Source of the DNA: Verrucomicrobiia bacterium
GTDB lineage: Bacteria > Verrucomicrobiota > Verrucomicrobiia > Limisphaerales > UBA11358
Direction of reading: 5' to 3'
Assembly (NCBI GenBank): GCA_030044395.1
Contig: JASHVW010000046.1
Coordinates: 1-6,017, forward strand
DNA: 6,017 nt
Part shown: positions 1-5,633 of the stretch, piece after piece
How positions within the stretch are numbered: the stretch's first letter is position 1
Layout of the letters: the number at the start of each line of letters is the position of its first letter
Notes under the pieces: model-generated
What the model was told of the DNA's origin: nothing
Databases searched by the model: none
Seen by the model: only the letters and a program-made list of their open reading frames with translations
Program-made: the position numbers and the translations under genes

Positions 1-684
1 GGAGCGATTGGACACCAGCACCGTCTTCGCGCCGCGTTTTGCCAGATGGCGCACGCAGGCCTCGCCCATTTTGCCGGCGCCGATGATCATCACCACTTTT
101 TCGCTGAGGTCGCGGTCAAAAATCTTTTCGGCCAATTCCACCGCCACGCTGCCGACGGAAGTAGCGCCGCGACCGATGGCCGTATGCGTCCGGACTTCCT
201 TGGCCACCTGAAGCGCGGACTGAAAGATGCGGTTGAGGATCCGTCCGGTAAGCCGGGCTTCCTGCGCCGTGAGGTAAGCGTGCTTGACCTGGCCAGTAAT
301 TTCCGTTTCGCCTAGCACCATGGAGTCCAGCCCGCTGGCGACCGAGAACAAATGGTTAACCGCCTCATCATCCTCCTTGAAGTAGAGATATGGTGAAAAA
401 TCAAAGTCATTTCCGGCCAATTGTCGGAAAAGCGCCCGCACGTCAGGATTCACTTCTGATGTCACGCCATATATCTCGACGCGGTTGCAGGTGGAGAGGA
501 GCACGACTTCGGAAAGGTTGCCGCGCAATTTGAGGCGGCACTCGCAACAGGACAGATGCGGGCGACGCACGGCGAGTTGCTCGCGTACCTCCACGGGCGC
601 GGCCTTGTAACTCAGCCCGGCGACGAAAACTTTCGCGCCGTTGTTGCCGTTGAAAGCCTGTTGCCTAAATTTCATTTTCAGCAT
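1..684 (-). CDS. hemA: Glutamyl-tRNA reductase, N-terminal part (runs off the left edge)
   Basis: This enzyme reduces the glutamate of Glu-tRNA(Glu) to glutamate-1-semialdehyde with NADPH, the first committed step of C5-pathway tetrapyrrole (heme, siroheme, B12) synthesis in the cytoplasm. I translated the minus strand from the ATG at 684-682; it stays open for 228 codons to base 1. Seen in order: VAGLSYKAAPVEVRE (residues 21-35), the catalytic-Cys motif STCNRVEIY with Cys66, SGLDSMVLGETEITGQVK (117-134) of the catalytic domain, and the NADPH-binding Rossmann motif IGAGKMGE (201-208). The family is usually about 420 residues, so roughly the last half is outside. The start could also be the in-frame ATG at 675; neither has a clear Shine-Dalgarno, and no further in-frame start codon lies close upstream. 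Odd point: a Cys-Cys-Glu-Cys cluster at residues 46-49, in a segment that is usually poorly conserved. It lies 292 bases downstream of rho, so it is likely transcribed at least partly from its own promoter. Confidence 0.95.
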   Translation of the reverse strand, partial: MLKMKFRQQAFNGNNGAKVFVAGLSYKAAPVEVREQLAVRRPHLSCCECRLKLRGNLSEVVLLSTCNRVEIYGVTSEVNPDVRALFRQLAGNDFDFSPYLYFKEDDEAVNHLFSVASGLDSMVLGETEITGQVKHAYLTAQEARLTGRILNRIFQSALQVAKEVRTHTAIGRGATSVGSVAVELAEKIFDRDLSEKVVMIIGAGKMGEACVRHLAKRGAKTVLVSNRS

Positions 685-732
685 TACTGTAACCGTGGGC
701 TGAAAATGCTCTCTCCCGTCGTTGCCAATCGC

Positions 733-758
733 TTGACATTTTTTGCCCTGCCTATGAT
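733..758 (+). promoter_or_regulatory. Sigma70-like promoter candidate pointing right
   Basis: TTGACA (733-738) is a perfect -35 box and TATGAT (753-758) a five-of-six -10 box. The spacer is only 14 bases, shorter than the usual 16-18, which is the main reason for doubt. The -10 also sits in a perfect inverted repeat CCTAT-G-ATAGG (751-761), which could be an operator or chance. It points away from hemA and into a region with no supportable plus-strand protein gene. If real, it would start an RNA at about 765. All neighbouring genes are on the other strand, so it cannot serve them. Confidence 0.3.
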
Positions 759-764
759 AGGAAA

Positions 765-962
765 AGAACAGCCGTTTTTGCTGTGGGATGGAAGCGGACA
801 GGTGAGTGAAGCCTGAAGTTGGAACCGAAGAACGGGAACGCACCCTTTGAAGCTGCCCGGAGAGCGGGTCATTGAACCGCAGCGGTCTTCTCACGCACAA
901 GACGTTTAGAGCATCCGGTGGTGTCGAAAAGTCGGACGTTTCCGCGGGTCAGGGACCCCGCG
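765..962 (+). ncRNA. Candidate structured small RNA, family not recognised
   Basis: Downstream of the promoter-like element, the plus strand can be folded by hand into a long imperfect rod: 772-779 with 927-935, GGATG 786-790 with CATCC 912-916, AAGCG 792-796 with CGTTT 903-907, GTGAG 802-806 with CTCAC 890-894, and AAG/CC 809-813 with GG/CTT 884-889. Inside are a small hairpin CCG-aagaa-CGG (825-835) and a stem GCTGCCCG/CGGG..CAGC (852-883) with an 11-base bulge. A GC hairpin (943-962) ends the unit. Some pairs are G-U in the plus-strand RNA, which would be mismatches on the other strand, so plus is favoured. Length near 190 bases and an interrupted rod resemble 6S RNA in outline, but I find no 6S sequence signature. 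It could instead be the hemA leader or the rho 3' UTR read on the minus strand. Manual folding is weak evidence. Confidence 0.25.
943..962. other. Strong GC hairpin just after the rho stop codon
   Basis: CGCGGGTC (943-950) pairs with GACCCCGCG (954-962) around a three-base loop: eight base pairs with one bulged C. It begins 14 bases past the rho stop codon on the minus strand. Neither strand has a T-tract after it, so it is not a classical intrinsic terminator. It may protect the rho mRNA 3' end, or close the candidate plus-strand RNA. Confidence 0.45.
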
Positions 963-976
963 CTCCGGCAAACAAT

Positions 977-2503
977 TCAACTGACGCTCATTTGCAGCAG
1001 AAATTCGATGTTGCTTTTGGTCTTTTTAAGCTTGTTCAACATCAATTCCATCGCTTCCACCGGAGGCACCCCGGTGAGGGCGCGGCGCAGAATCACCACA
1101 CGATTGTATTCGTCCGGATGATAGAGCAATTCTTCCTTGCGGGTGCCGGAACGTTCGATATTGATGCTCGGGAAAATCCGGCGGTCAACCAGCGCACGGT
1201 CCAAATGCACCTCCATGTTGCCGGTGCCCTTGAATTCCTCAAAAATCACTTCATCCATTCGCGAACCCGTATCCACCAGCGCCGTTGCCATGATCGTCAG
1301 GGAGCCGCCTTCCTCGACGTTGCGCGCCGCACCAAAAAACCGTTTGGGCTTATGCAACGCGTTGGCGTCCACGCCGCCGGACAGGATTTTGCCGGAATGG
1401 GGCTGGATGGTGTTGTAAGCCCGGGCGAGGCGCGTGATGGAATCGAGCAAAATCACGACGTCGCGTTTGTGCTCGACCATGCGGCGGGCTTTTTCGATGA
1501 CCATTTCGGCCACCTGTACGTGGCGCTCCGGGGGTTCGTCAAAGGTGGAGGAGATCACCTCCGCGCCTTTGCAACTGCGTTCCATGTCGGTGACTTCCTC
1601 GGGGCGTTCGTCAATCAGCAGGATGAACAGGTAGGCCTCGGGATTGTTTTTCAAAATCGCGTTGGCGATTTTTTGCATCAGAACCGTCTTGCCGGTGCGC
1701 GGCGGCGCGACAATGAGGCCGCGGGTCCCCTTGCCGATGGGACAAACCAAATCCAAAACACGCGTATTCAGTTCCTCGGCGGCGGTTTCCAAAATAAAGC
1801 GCTTGTTCGGAAACAGCGGCGTGAGGTTGTCGAAGAGGGTCTTTTCCTTGGCCTTGTCCGGGTCTTCGCCGTCCACCGCTTCGACTTTGAGCAGCGCGAA
1901 AAATTTTTCCTTTTCCTTAGGCGGTCGGATTTGTCCGGCAATGAGATTTCCCGTCTGCAAGTCGAACCGCCGGATTTGCGACGGCGAGATATAAATATCC
2001 TCCGGGCAGGGCAAATAGTTGAAGCTTTGCGAGCGCAAAAAGCCGAAGCCTTCCGGCAGCACTTCGAGCACGCCTTCGGAAAACAAAACGCCGGCGCGCT
2101 CGGCATTCTTTTGGAGAATGTGAAAAATGACCTCGTGCTTGCGCATGGTGCCGAAATTTTCAACGCCCAGTTCACGAGCCATCGTGTTCAATTCGGTCAT
2201 GTTCATCGCCTGCAATTTGGCGATGTTCAGGGAAGCGGCGATTTTGTCGCGTTGAAAGCCGCGGCGCTCCCGGTCTTCGGGGACTTCGGCCTTGACGGAT
2301 TCTTCCGTGTCGCCGGAGGGTTCGATGGGGGTGGAAGGCGGCAGTAATTCCGGCTCGGATTCGGCCGGTTCAGGGACCGACGGCGCTTCCACGGCTTCCG
2401 CCGGAGGGGCGCCGTCCTTGCCGTTCCTCAATTCCGGCGTTTCACCCGCCGGTTCGCGTGCGGCGGTTTTGGCGCGGCTTTTTTTTGTAGAAACTCGTGG
2501 CAT
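977..2503 (-). CDS. rho: Transcription termination factor Rho
   Basis: Rho is the hexameric RNA-dependent ATPase/helicase that loads on C-rich nascent RNA and dissociates RNA polymerase. With the ATG at 2503 the protein has 508 residues, against 419 in E. coli; the excess is an N-terminal extension (about 1-95) rich in Pro, Glu and Ala and likely disordered. Then come the Rho N helical domain (about 100-135), the cold-shock-like primary RNA-binding domain (VLEVLPEGFGFLRS, 145-158, to about 215) and the ATPase domain: Walker A APPRTGKT (266-273), Walker B VVILLDSITRLARAYN (349-364), Q-loop LSGGVDANAL (374-383), R-loop GTGNMEVHL (426-434) and the arginine finger region SGTRKEEL (452-459). All are intact. 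The P-loop has Arg-Thr where E. coli has Lys-Ala (PPRTGKT against PPKAGKT). The frame extends 13 codons further to a GTG at 2542; I prefer the ATG because the extra residues look unlike a domain, but neither start has a good ribosome-binding site. Stop TGA at 977-979. Confidence 0.97.
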   Translation of the reverse strand: MPRVSTKKSRAKTAAREPAGETPELRNGKDGAPPAEAVEAPSVPEPAESEPELLPPSTPIEPSGDTEESVKAEVPEDRERRGFQRDKIAASLNIAKLQAMNMTELNTMARELGVENFGTMRKHEVIFHILQKNAERAGVLFSEGVLEVLPEGFGFLRSQSFNYLPCPEDIYISPSQIRRFDLQTGNLIAGQIRPPKEKEKFFALLKVEAVDGEDPDKAKEKTLFDNLTPLFPNKRFILETAAEELNTRVLDLVCPIGKGTRGLIVAPPRTGKTVLMQKIANAILKNNPEAYLFILLIDERPEEVTDMERSCKGAEVISSTFDEPPERHVQVAEMVIEKARRMVEHKRDVVILLDSITRLARAYNTIQPHSGKILSGGVDANALHKPKRFFGAARNVEEGGSLTIMATALVDTGSRMDEVIFEEFKGTGNMEVHLDRALVDRRIFPSINIERSGTRKEELLYHPDEYNRVVILRRALTGVPPVEAMELMLNKLKKTKSNIEFLLQMSVS

Positions 2504-2625
2504 ATAAAAAATGGTTCCGGCTGGCTGGCTTTCCCGCGGCACGGGCCGTCAAGCATTCGACGGCGGCCGACCGGAACAGTTCAAATTGGATTATTATTTT
2601 TGGCCTGGCGTTTGAGCGTGTGTCC
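2504..2625 (-). other. Intergenic leader upstream of rho with a hairpin
   Basis: This 122-base gap follows the stop of the fusion gene. It holds a perfect six-pair stem GCCGTC/GACGGC with an eight-base loop (2545-2564), with no T-tract after it, so it is not an intrinsic terminator. E. coli rho is known to be autoregulated through its leader, and a similar role here is only a guess. I see no convincing -35/-10 pair: a TTGAAC has no good partner at the right distance. Confidence 0.35.
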
Positions 2626-4794
2626 TCAATACGGCAAGGGAAATTTCGCAGTCAACTCACGGACACGTTGGCGCACTTTGGCCGCCATGTCAAGTGACTT
2701 AATATCCATTAACACTTCCGAAATCATGTCGGCGATGGCGGCCATCTCCGTTTCCTTCATGCCGCGGGTCGTCACCGCCGGGGTTCCCAACCGGATCCCG
2801 CTCGCCTGAAATGGCGAGCGTGTCTCGAATGGTATTGTGTTTTTGTTGACGGTAATGCCGGCTTCATCAAGGGCAATCTGGCAGTCCTTGCCCGTCAGAT
2901 TTTTTGCGCCGACGTCCACCAGCATCAAGTGATTGTCCGTGCCCCCGCTGACGAGGCGATAGCCGTTGTGTTTCATGCCGTCGGCCAACGCCGCGGCATT
3001 GTTCACAATTTGCCGCTGATAATCTTTGAAAGCCGGCTGCATGACTTCATGAAAGCAAACCGCCTTTGCGGCGATGATGTGTTCCAGCGGACCACCCTGG
3101 ATGCCTGGGAAAACCTGCGAATCAATCTCTTTGGCAAATTTCTCGCGGCACAAGATCAAACCACCGCGCGGGCCGCGCAGCGTCTTGTGAGTGGTCGTGG
3201 TCACAAAATCGGCGTGCTTCATCGGACTCGGATGCAGGCCGGCCGCGACCAATCCGGCGATATGCGCGATGTCCGCCAGCAGATACGCGCCGACATCGCG
3301 GGCGATTTCACCCATCGCCTTAAAGTCAATCACGCGCGGATAGGCGCTCGCGCCGACCGTAATCATTCGGGGCCTGTGCTGGCGGGCCATGTGCGCGAGC
3401 TGGTCATAATCAATCCGCTCATCGCTTTGGCGAACGCCATAATGTGCGATTTCAAAAAATTTGCCGGAGAAATTGGCCTTGTTGCCGTGCGTCAAATGCC
3501 CCCCGTGCGACAAGTCCATCGTCAGCATTTTGTCGCCAGGCTTGAGCACGGCGAAATAAACCGCCATGTTCGCCTGGCTGCCGGAATGCGGCTGGACGTT
3601 GGCGTGTTCCGCGCCGAAAATTCTCTTCGCGCGGTCAATCGCCAGTTGTTCAATGACATCAATGTTTTCGCAGCCGCCATACCAGCGTCTGCGCGGATAA
3701 CCCTCGGCATATTTGTTCGTGAGCACGGAGCCTTGGGCTTCCAACACGGCAGGGCTGACAAAATTTTCGCTGGCGATCAATTCGATGTTTTCCTGCTGGC
3801 GCGATTTCTCGCGCTGGACGGCTTCGGCGACGGCGGGATCCACGTTCCGCAACCTCAGTTGCGCCGGCGCGAGGCGGAGGTCCAGTTTGTTGACGCGGCG
3901 CTCGTGGCGCCCGCCTTCAAATTTCGCTGCGATAAAGGCGTCGAGAATTCTCCTGGCCAAGTCGGGGTTGGTGTCACCGGCTAGACAGAGGACGTTCACG
4001 TCGTTGTGCCGGCGCATCAAGTCGCCGTCTTTTTCATGGAACGCCTGACCGGCGCGCACGCCGGGGATTTTATTGGCGGTGATGCAAATTCCGACGCCGC
4101 TGGTACAGGAAAGCAGCCCCAGCTCGGCGGCGCCGTCGGCGACGGCTTGCGCGGCCGGCTGGGCAAAATCGGGATAATCGTCCGCGGAATCTTTGGTCGT
4201 AGCCCCAAAATCTTTGAGAGTAAGGCCGCGAGAGAGGAGATGGGCCTTGAGGTTTTCTTTCAGCTCAAATCCGCCGTGGTCCGCGCCGACAGCGAAATTG
4301 ACGAAGGATATTTTGGCGCCATGCGCCGTAAGGATGGCGTGTTGTTCCATAAATTTTAACAGGGAAGTGATGCCTTGTCCGATTTGTTCGCGACAATGCA
4401 CATAGACATCGTACGGGCTGCCGATCGGATCGGGAATGTCCTTTTCGTACAGGTCGAGCGAATCGTCAAATTCGCGCAGCAAAAAAGTTTTCTCAGCAGC
4501 GGCCGGATACAAAAGCCCGATGGTGTCCACGTGGGCGTGGGTCATGCCAAAGATGTAATCAGCCTGGCGGACCAGATCGGCCGTGAGCGCGCGACTGCGT
4601 TGGGCGGAAATATCAACGCCGATTTCCTTCATCGCGTTGACCGAGTGCGGGGTGGGTGGCTGGCCGTCCACCGCGCCGAGGCCCGCCGACATAACGCGAA
4701 ATTCCCCGTTGCCGCTGGTGGCCTTGCGGAAAAATCCCTCGGCCATGGGGCTGCGGCAAACGTTGCCGGTGCATATAAATAAGATGGTTTTCAT
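2626..4794 (-). CDS. glyA: Three-domain fusion: LMW protein phosphatase + ribose-5-phosphate isomerase B + serine hydroxymethyltransferase
   Basis: One uninterrupted 722-residue frame carries three enzymes usually made separately. Residues 1-150 are a low-molecular-weight phosphatase: P-loop CTGNVCRSP (Cys8, Arg14) and the general-acid motif PDPIG (Asp122). Residues about 162-315 are RpiB, which interconverts ribulose 5-phosphate and ribose 5-phosphate: VGADHGGFELK (169-179), the Cys region SCTSGVGI (Cys230), RRHNDVNVL (His263) and the phosphate-binding EGGRHERRV (293-301). Residues about 316-722 are a full-length PLP-dependent SHMT (serine + THF to glycine + methylene-THF): ELIASENF (338-345), HSGSQAN (403-409), LADIAHIAGL (Asp508, His511), the PLP lysine in TTTTHKTL (Lys537) and SGIRLGTPA (Arg668). 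Key residues of all three are present, so each may be active. ATG 4794 is preferred; the frame also opens at a TTG three codons earlier. It starts 58 bases after the S41-like gene. No Met opens the RpiB or SHMT part at its usual place, so a sequencing fusion of separate genes is unlikely. Confidence 0.93.
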   Translation of the reverse strand: MKTILFICTGNVCRSPMAEGFFRKATSGNGEFRVMSAGLGAVDGQPPTPHSVNAMKEIGVDISAQRSRALTADLVRQADYIFGMTHAHVDTIGLLYPAAAEKTFLLREFDDSLDLYEKDIPDPIGSPYDVYVHCREQIGQGITSLLKFMEQHAILTAHGAKISFVNFAVGADHGGFELKENLKAHLLSRGLTLKDFGATTKDSADDYPDFAQPAAQAVADGAAELGLLSCTSGVGICITANKIPGVRAGQAFHEKDGDLMRRHNDVNVLCLAGDTNPDLARRILDAFIAAKFEGGRHERRVNKLDLRLAPAQLRLRNVDPAVAEAVQREKSRQQENIELIASENFVSPAVLEAQGSVLTNKYAEGYPRRRWYGGCENIDVIEQLAIDRAKRIFGAEHANVQPHSGSQANMAVYFAVLKPGDKMLTMDLSHGGHLTHGNKANFSGKFFEIAHYGVRQSDERIDYDQLAHMARQHRPRMITVGASAYPRVIDFKAMGEIARDVGAYLLADIAHIAGLVAAGLHPSPMKHADFVTTTTHKTLRGPRGGLILCREKFAKEIDSQVFPGIQGGPLEHIIAAKAVCFHEVMQPAFKDYQRQIVNNAAALADGMKHNGYRLVSGGTDNHLMLVDVGAKNLTGKDCQIALDEAGITVNKNTIPFETRSPFQASGIRLGTPAVTTRGMKETEMAAIADMISEVLMDIKSLDMAAKVRQRVRELTAKFPLPY

Positions 4795-4815
4795 CCCGCG
4801 CAAAGATTCAAGGTG

Positions 4816-4837
4816 AATCGTCAGACGCCAATCGTCA
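4816..4837. repeat. Short direct repeat in the 58-base gap before the fusion gene
   Basis: AATCGTCA occurs at 4816-4823 and again at 4830-4837, so the copies repeat every 14 bases. A second small duplication (ATCAGG twice, about 4845-4856) is adjacent and runs into the end of the S41-like gene. It could be a binding site for a regulator of the fusion gene or chance. No promoter boxes are evident around it. Confidence 0.3.
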
Positions 4838-4852
4838 ATCTGAAATCAGGGA

Positions 4853-5554
4853 TCAGGAATGTGATAATCGCAAAACAGCCAAACCCTTGATGAAATCCAT
4901 GCCGCGCGCCAGGACCGGGTCGCGGATAAACGGCTCCTGCGGCGCGGAAGCCGACGGCGGCGCGAAGTCCGCGTCCTGGTCGCCGTCCTTGATTTTCTCG
5001 CGCACGAGATCCGCCTCGGTGGTGTGGTCAATATAAGGCAGAAAATCATTGGTCGAAGCCGAGGCGATTTGATTCGTGGAAACGATTCCGTAAGGATTGC
5101 GCATATACTTCCTTTCGGCGTCAGCGCTAATCGAAACGGAAATGTCCGGTTTCAGATCCGTTGAACTTCCGAAAATCAAGCCGGCTTTGGCCGCGCGCAA
5201 ATCCGCGGCCAATTTTTCCGCCGCGCCGGCCGTTTCATTATTGATCAGGACGGCAACCGGCAATTTTCCCTGCGTGAAAAGATCCGCCGCCGCCTTCGCC
5301 GAACCCAAATCGTCGCCGCCCGCGAACCGCAAATCGAGCACTGTTCCCGCGATATTGTTCGTGGCCGCCATTGTCTGCTCCGCCGACTGGATTTCCGCCG
5401 ACAGATTCTGTCCCACGACGCCGATGCGAAGGTACGCCACGCTGCCGTCCAGGACAGCGGACTTGGCCAGCGCATTGTCGGCCGATTGCGCCGACGCAGA
5501 GACGGCGGCCAAAAACAAGATGGCAGAAAGCCAATTCGAGAAAACTCGTGTCAT
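4853..5554 (-). CDS. Exported S41 (C-terminal processing peptidase)-like protein, catalytic Ser replaced by Gly
   Basis: The protein has 233 residues from the ATG at 5554 (the frame opens at a TTG, 5623, but the ATG gives a clean signal peptide). Residues 1-22 are a typical Sec signal: Arg3, hydrophobic LSAILFLAAV, then SASA before Gln23. The mature part resembles the S41 core: a strand-and-turn GTVLDLRFAGGDDL (70-83), a helix plus strand with LPVAVLIN (98-105), the nucleophile-region helix ETAGAAEKLA (107-116), IFGSSTDLKPDISV (127-140), EADLV (180-184) and a C-terminal DPVLARGMDFIKGLAVL. The usual nucleophile in TASASE is Gly110 here (TAGAAE), while Lys135 stands 25 residues later, the same spacing as Ser430-Lys455 in E. 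coli Prc. There is no PDZ domain, and it is far shorter than typical CtpA (about 400 residues or more). It is therefore probably a non-catalytic relative with a binding or scaffold role in the periplasm. Family assignment rests on motif resemblance, not a search. Confidence 0.72.
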   Translation of the reverse strand: MTRVFSNWLSAILFLAAVSASAQSADNALAKSAVLDGSVAYLRIGVVGQNLSAEIQSAEQTMAATNNIAGTVLDLRFAGGDDLGSAKAAADLFTQGKLPVAVLINNETAGAAEKLAADLRAAKAGLIFGSSTDLKPDISVSISADAERKYMRNPYGIVSTNQIASASTNDFLPYIDHTTEADLVREKIKDGDQDADFAPPSASAPQEPFIRDPVLARGMDFIKGLAVLRLSHS

Positions 5555-5633
5555 TCTGGTGCTAAAATGCGCGATAATCGCTCGAAAGTAAAGAAGCGAG
5601 AACAAGCCCGTTACGAGCGGCAAATTTTAACAT
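5555..5633. other. Intergenic gap between purD and the S41-like gene
   Basis: This 79-base gap holds nothing I can assign with confidence. An AT-only inverted repeat, ATTTTAA-CAT-TTAAAAT (5624-5640), overlaps the purD stop codon; it is too weak to be a terminator. No good promoter boxes for the S41-like gene are visible on the minus strand, so read-through from purD is possible. Confidence 0.4.

Noticed and set aside
556..816. Plus-strand frame of 86 codons overlapping the start of hemA
   Set aside because: Mostly antisense to hemA, upstream of the promoter-like element, and without recognisable features.
841..880. TPP-riboswitch-like string (ACCCTTTGAA followed by CTG)
   Set aside because: The other conserved TPP elements (CTGAGA and the final AGGGA) are missing and no thiamine gene is nearby.
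943..962. Intrinsic terminator for rho
   Set aside because: The hairpin is strong, but neither strand has a T-tract after it.
872..2347. A 491-codon open frame on the plus strand opposite rho
   Set aside because: It lies wholly antisense to an unmistakable rho gene, shows no recognisable domain and is low-complexity in His, Gly, Phe and Gln as expected from mirrored codons of a GC-rich gene.
2929..3984. A 351-codon open frame on the plus strand opposite the fusion gene
   Set aside because: Antisense to conserved SHMT and RpiB motifs, with no recognisable protein features; a shadow of codon bias.
5562..5633. A 23-codon frame starting directly after the purD stop (minus strand)
   Set aside because: It lacks a visible ribosome-binding site and any recognisable product; length is within chance expectation.
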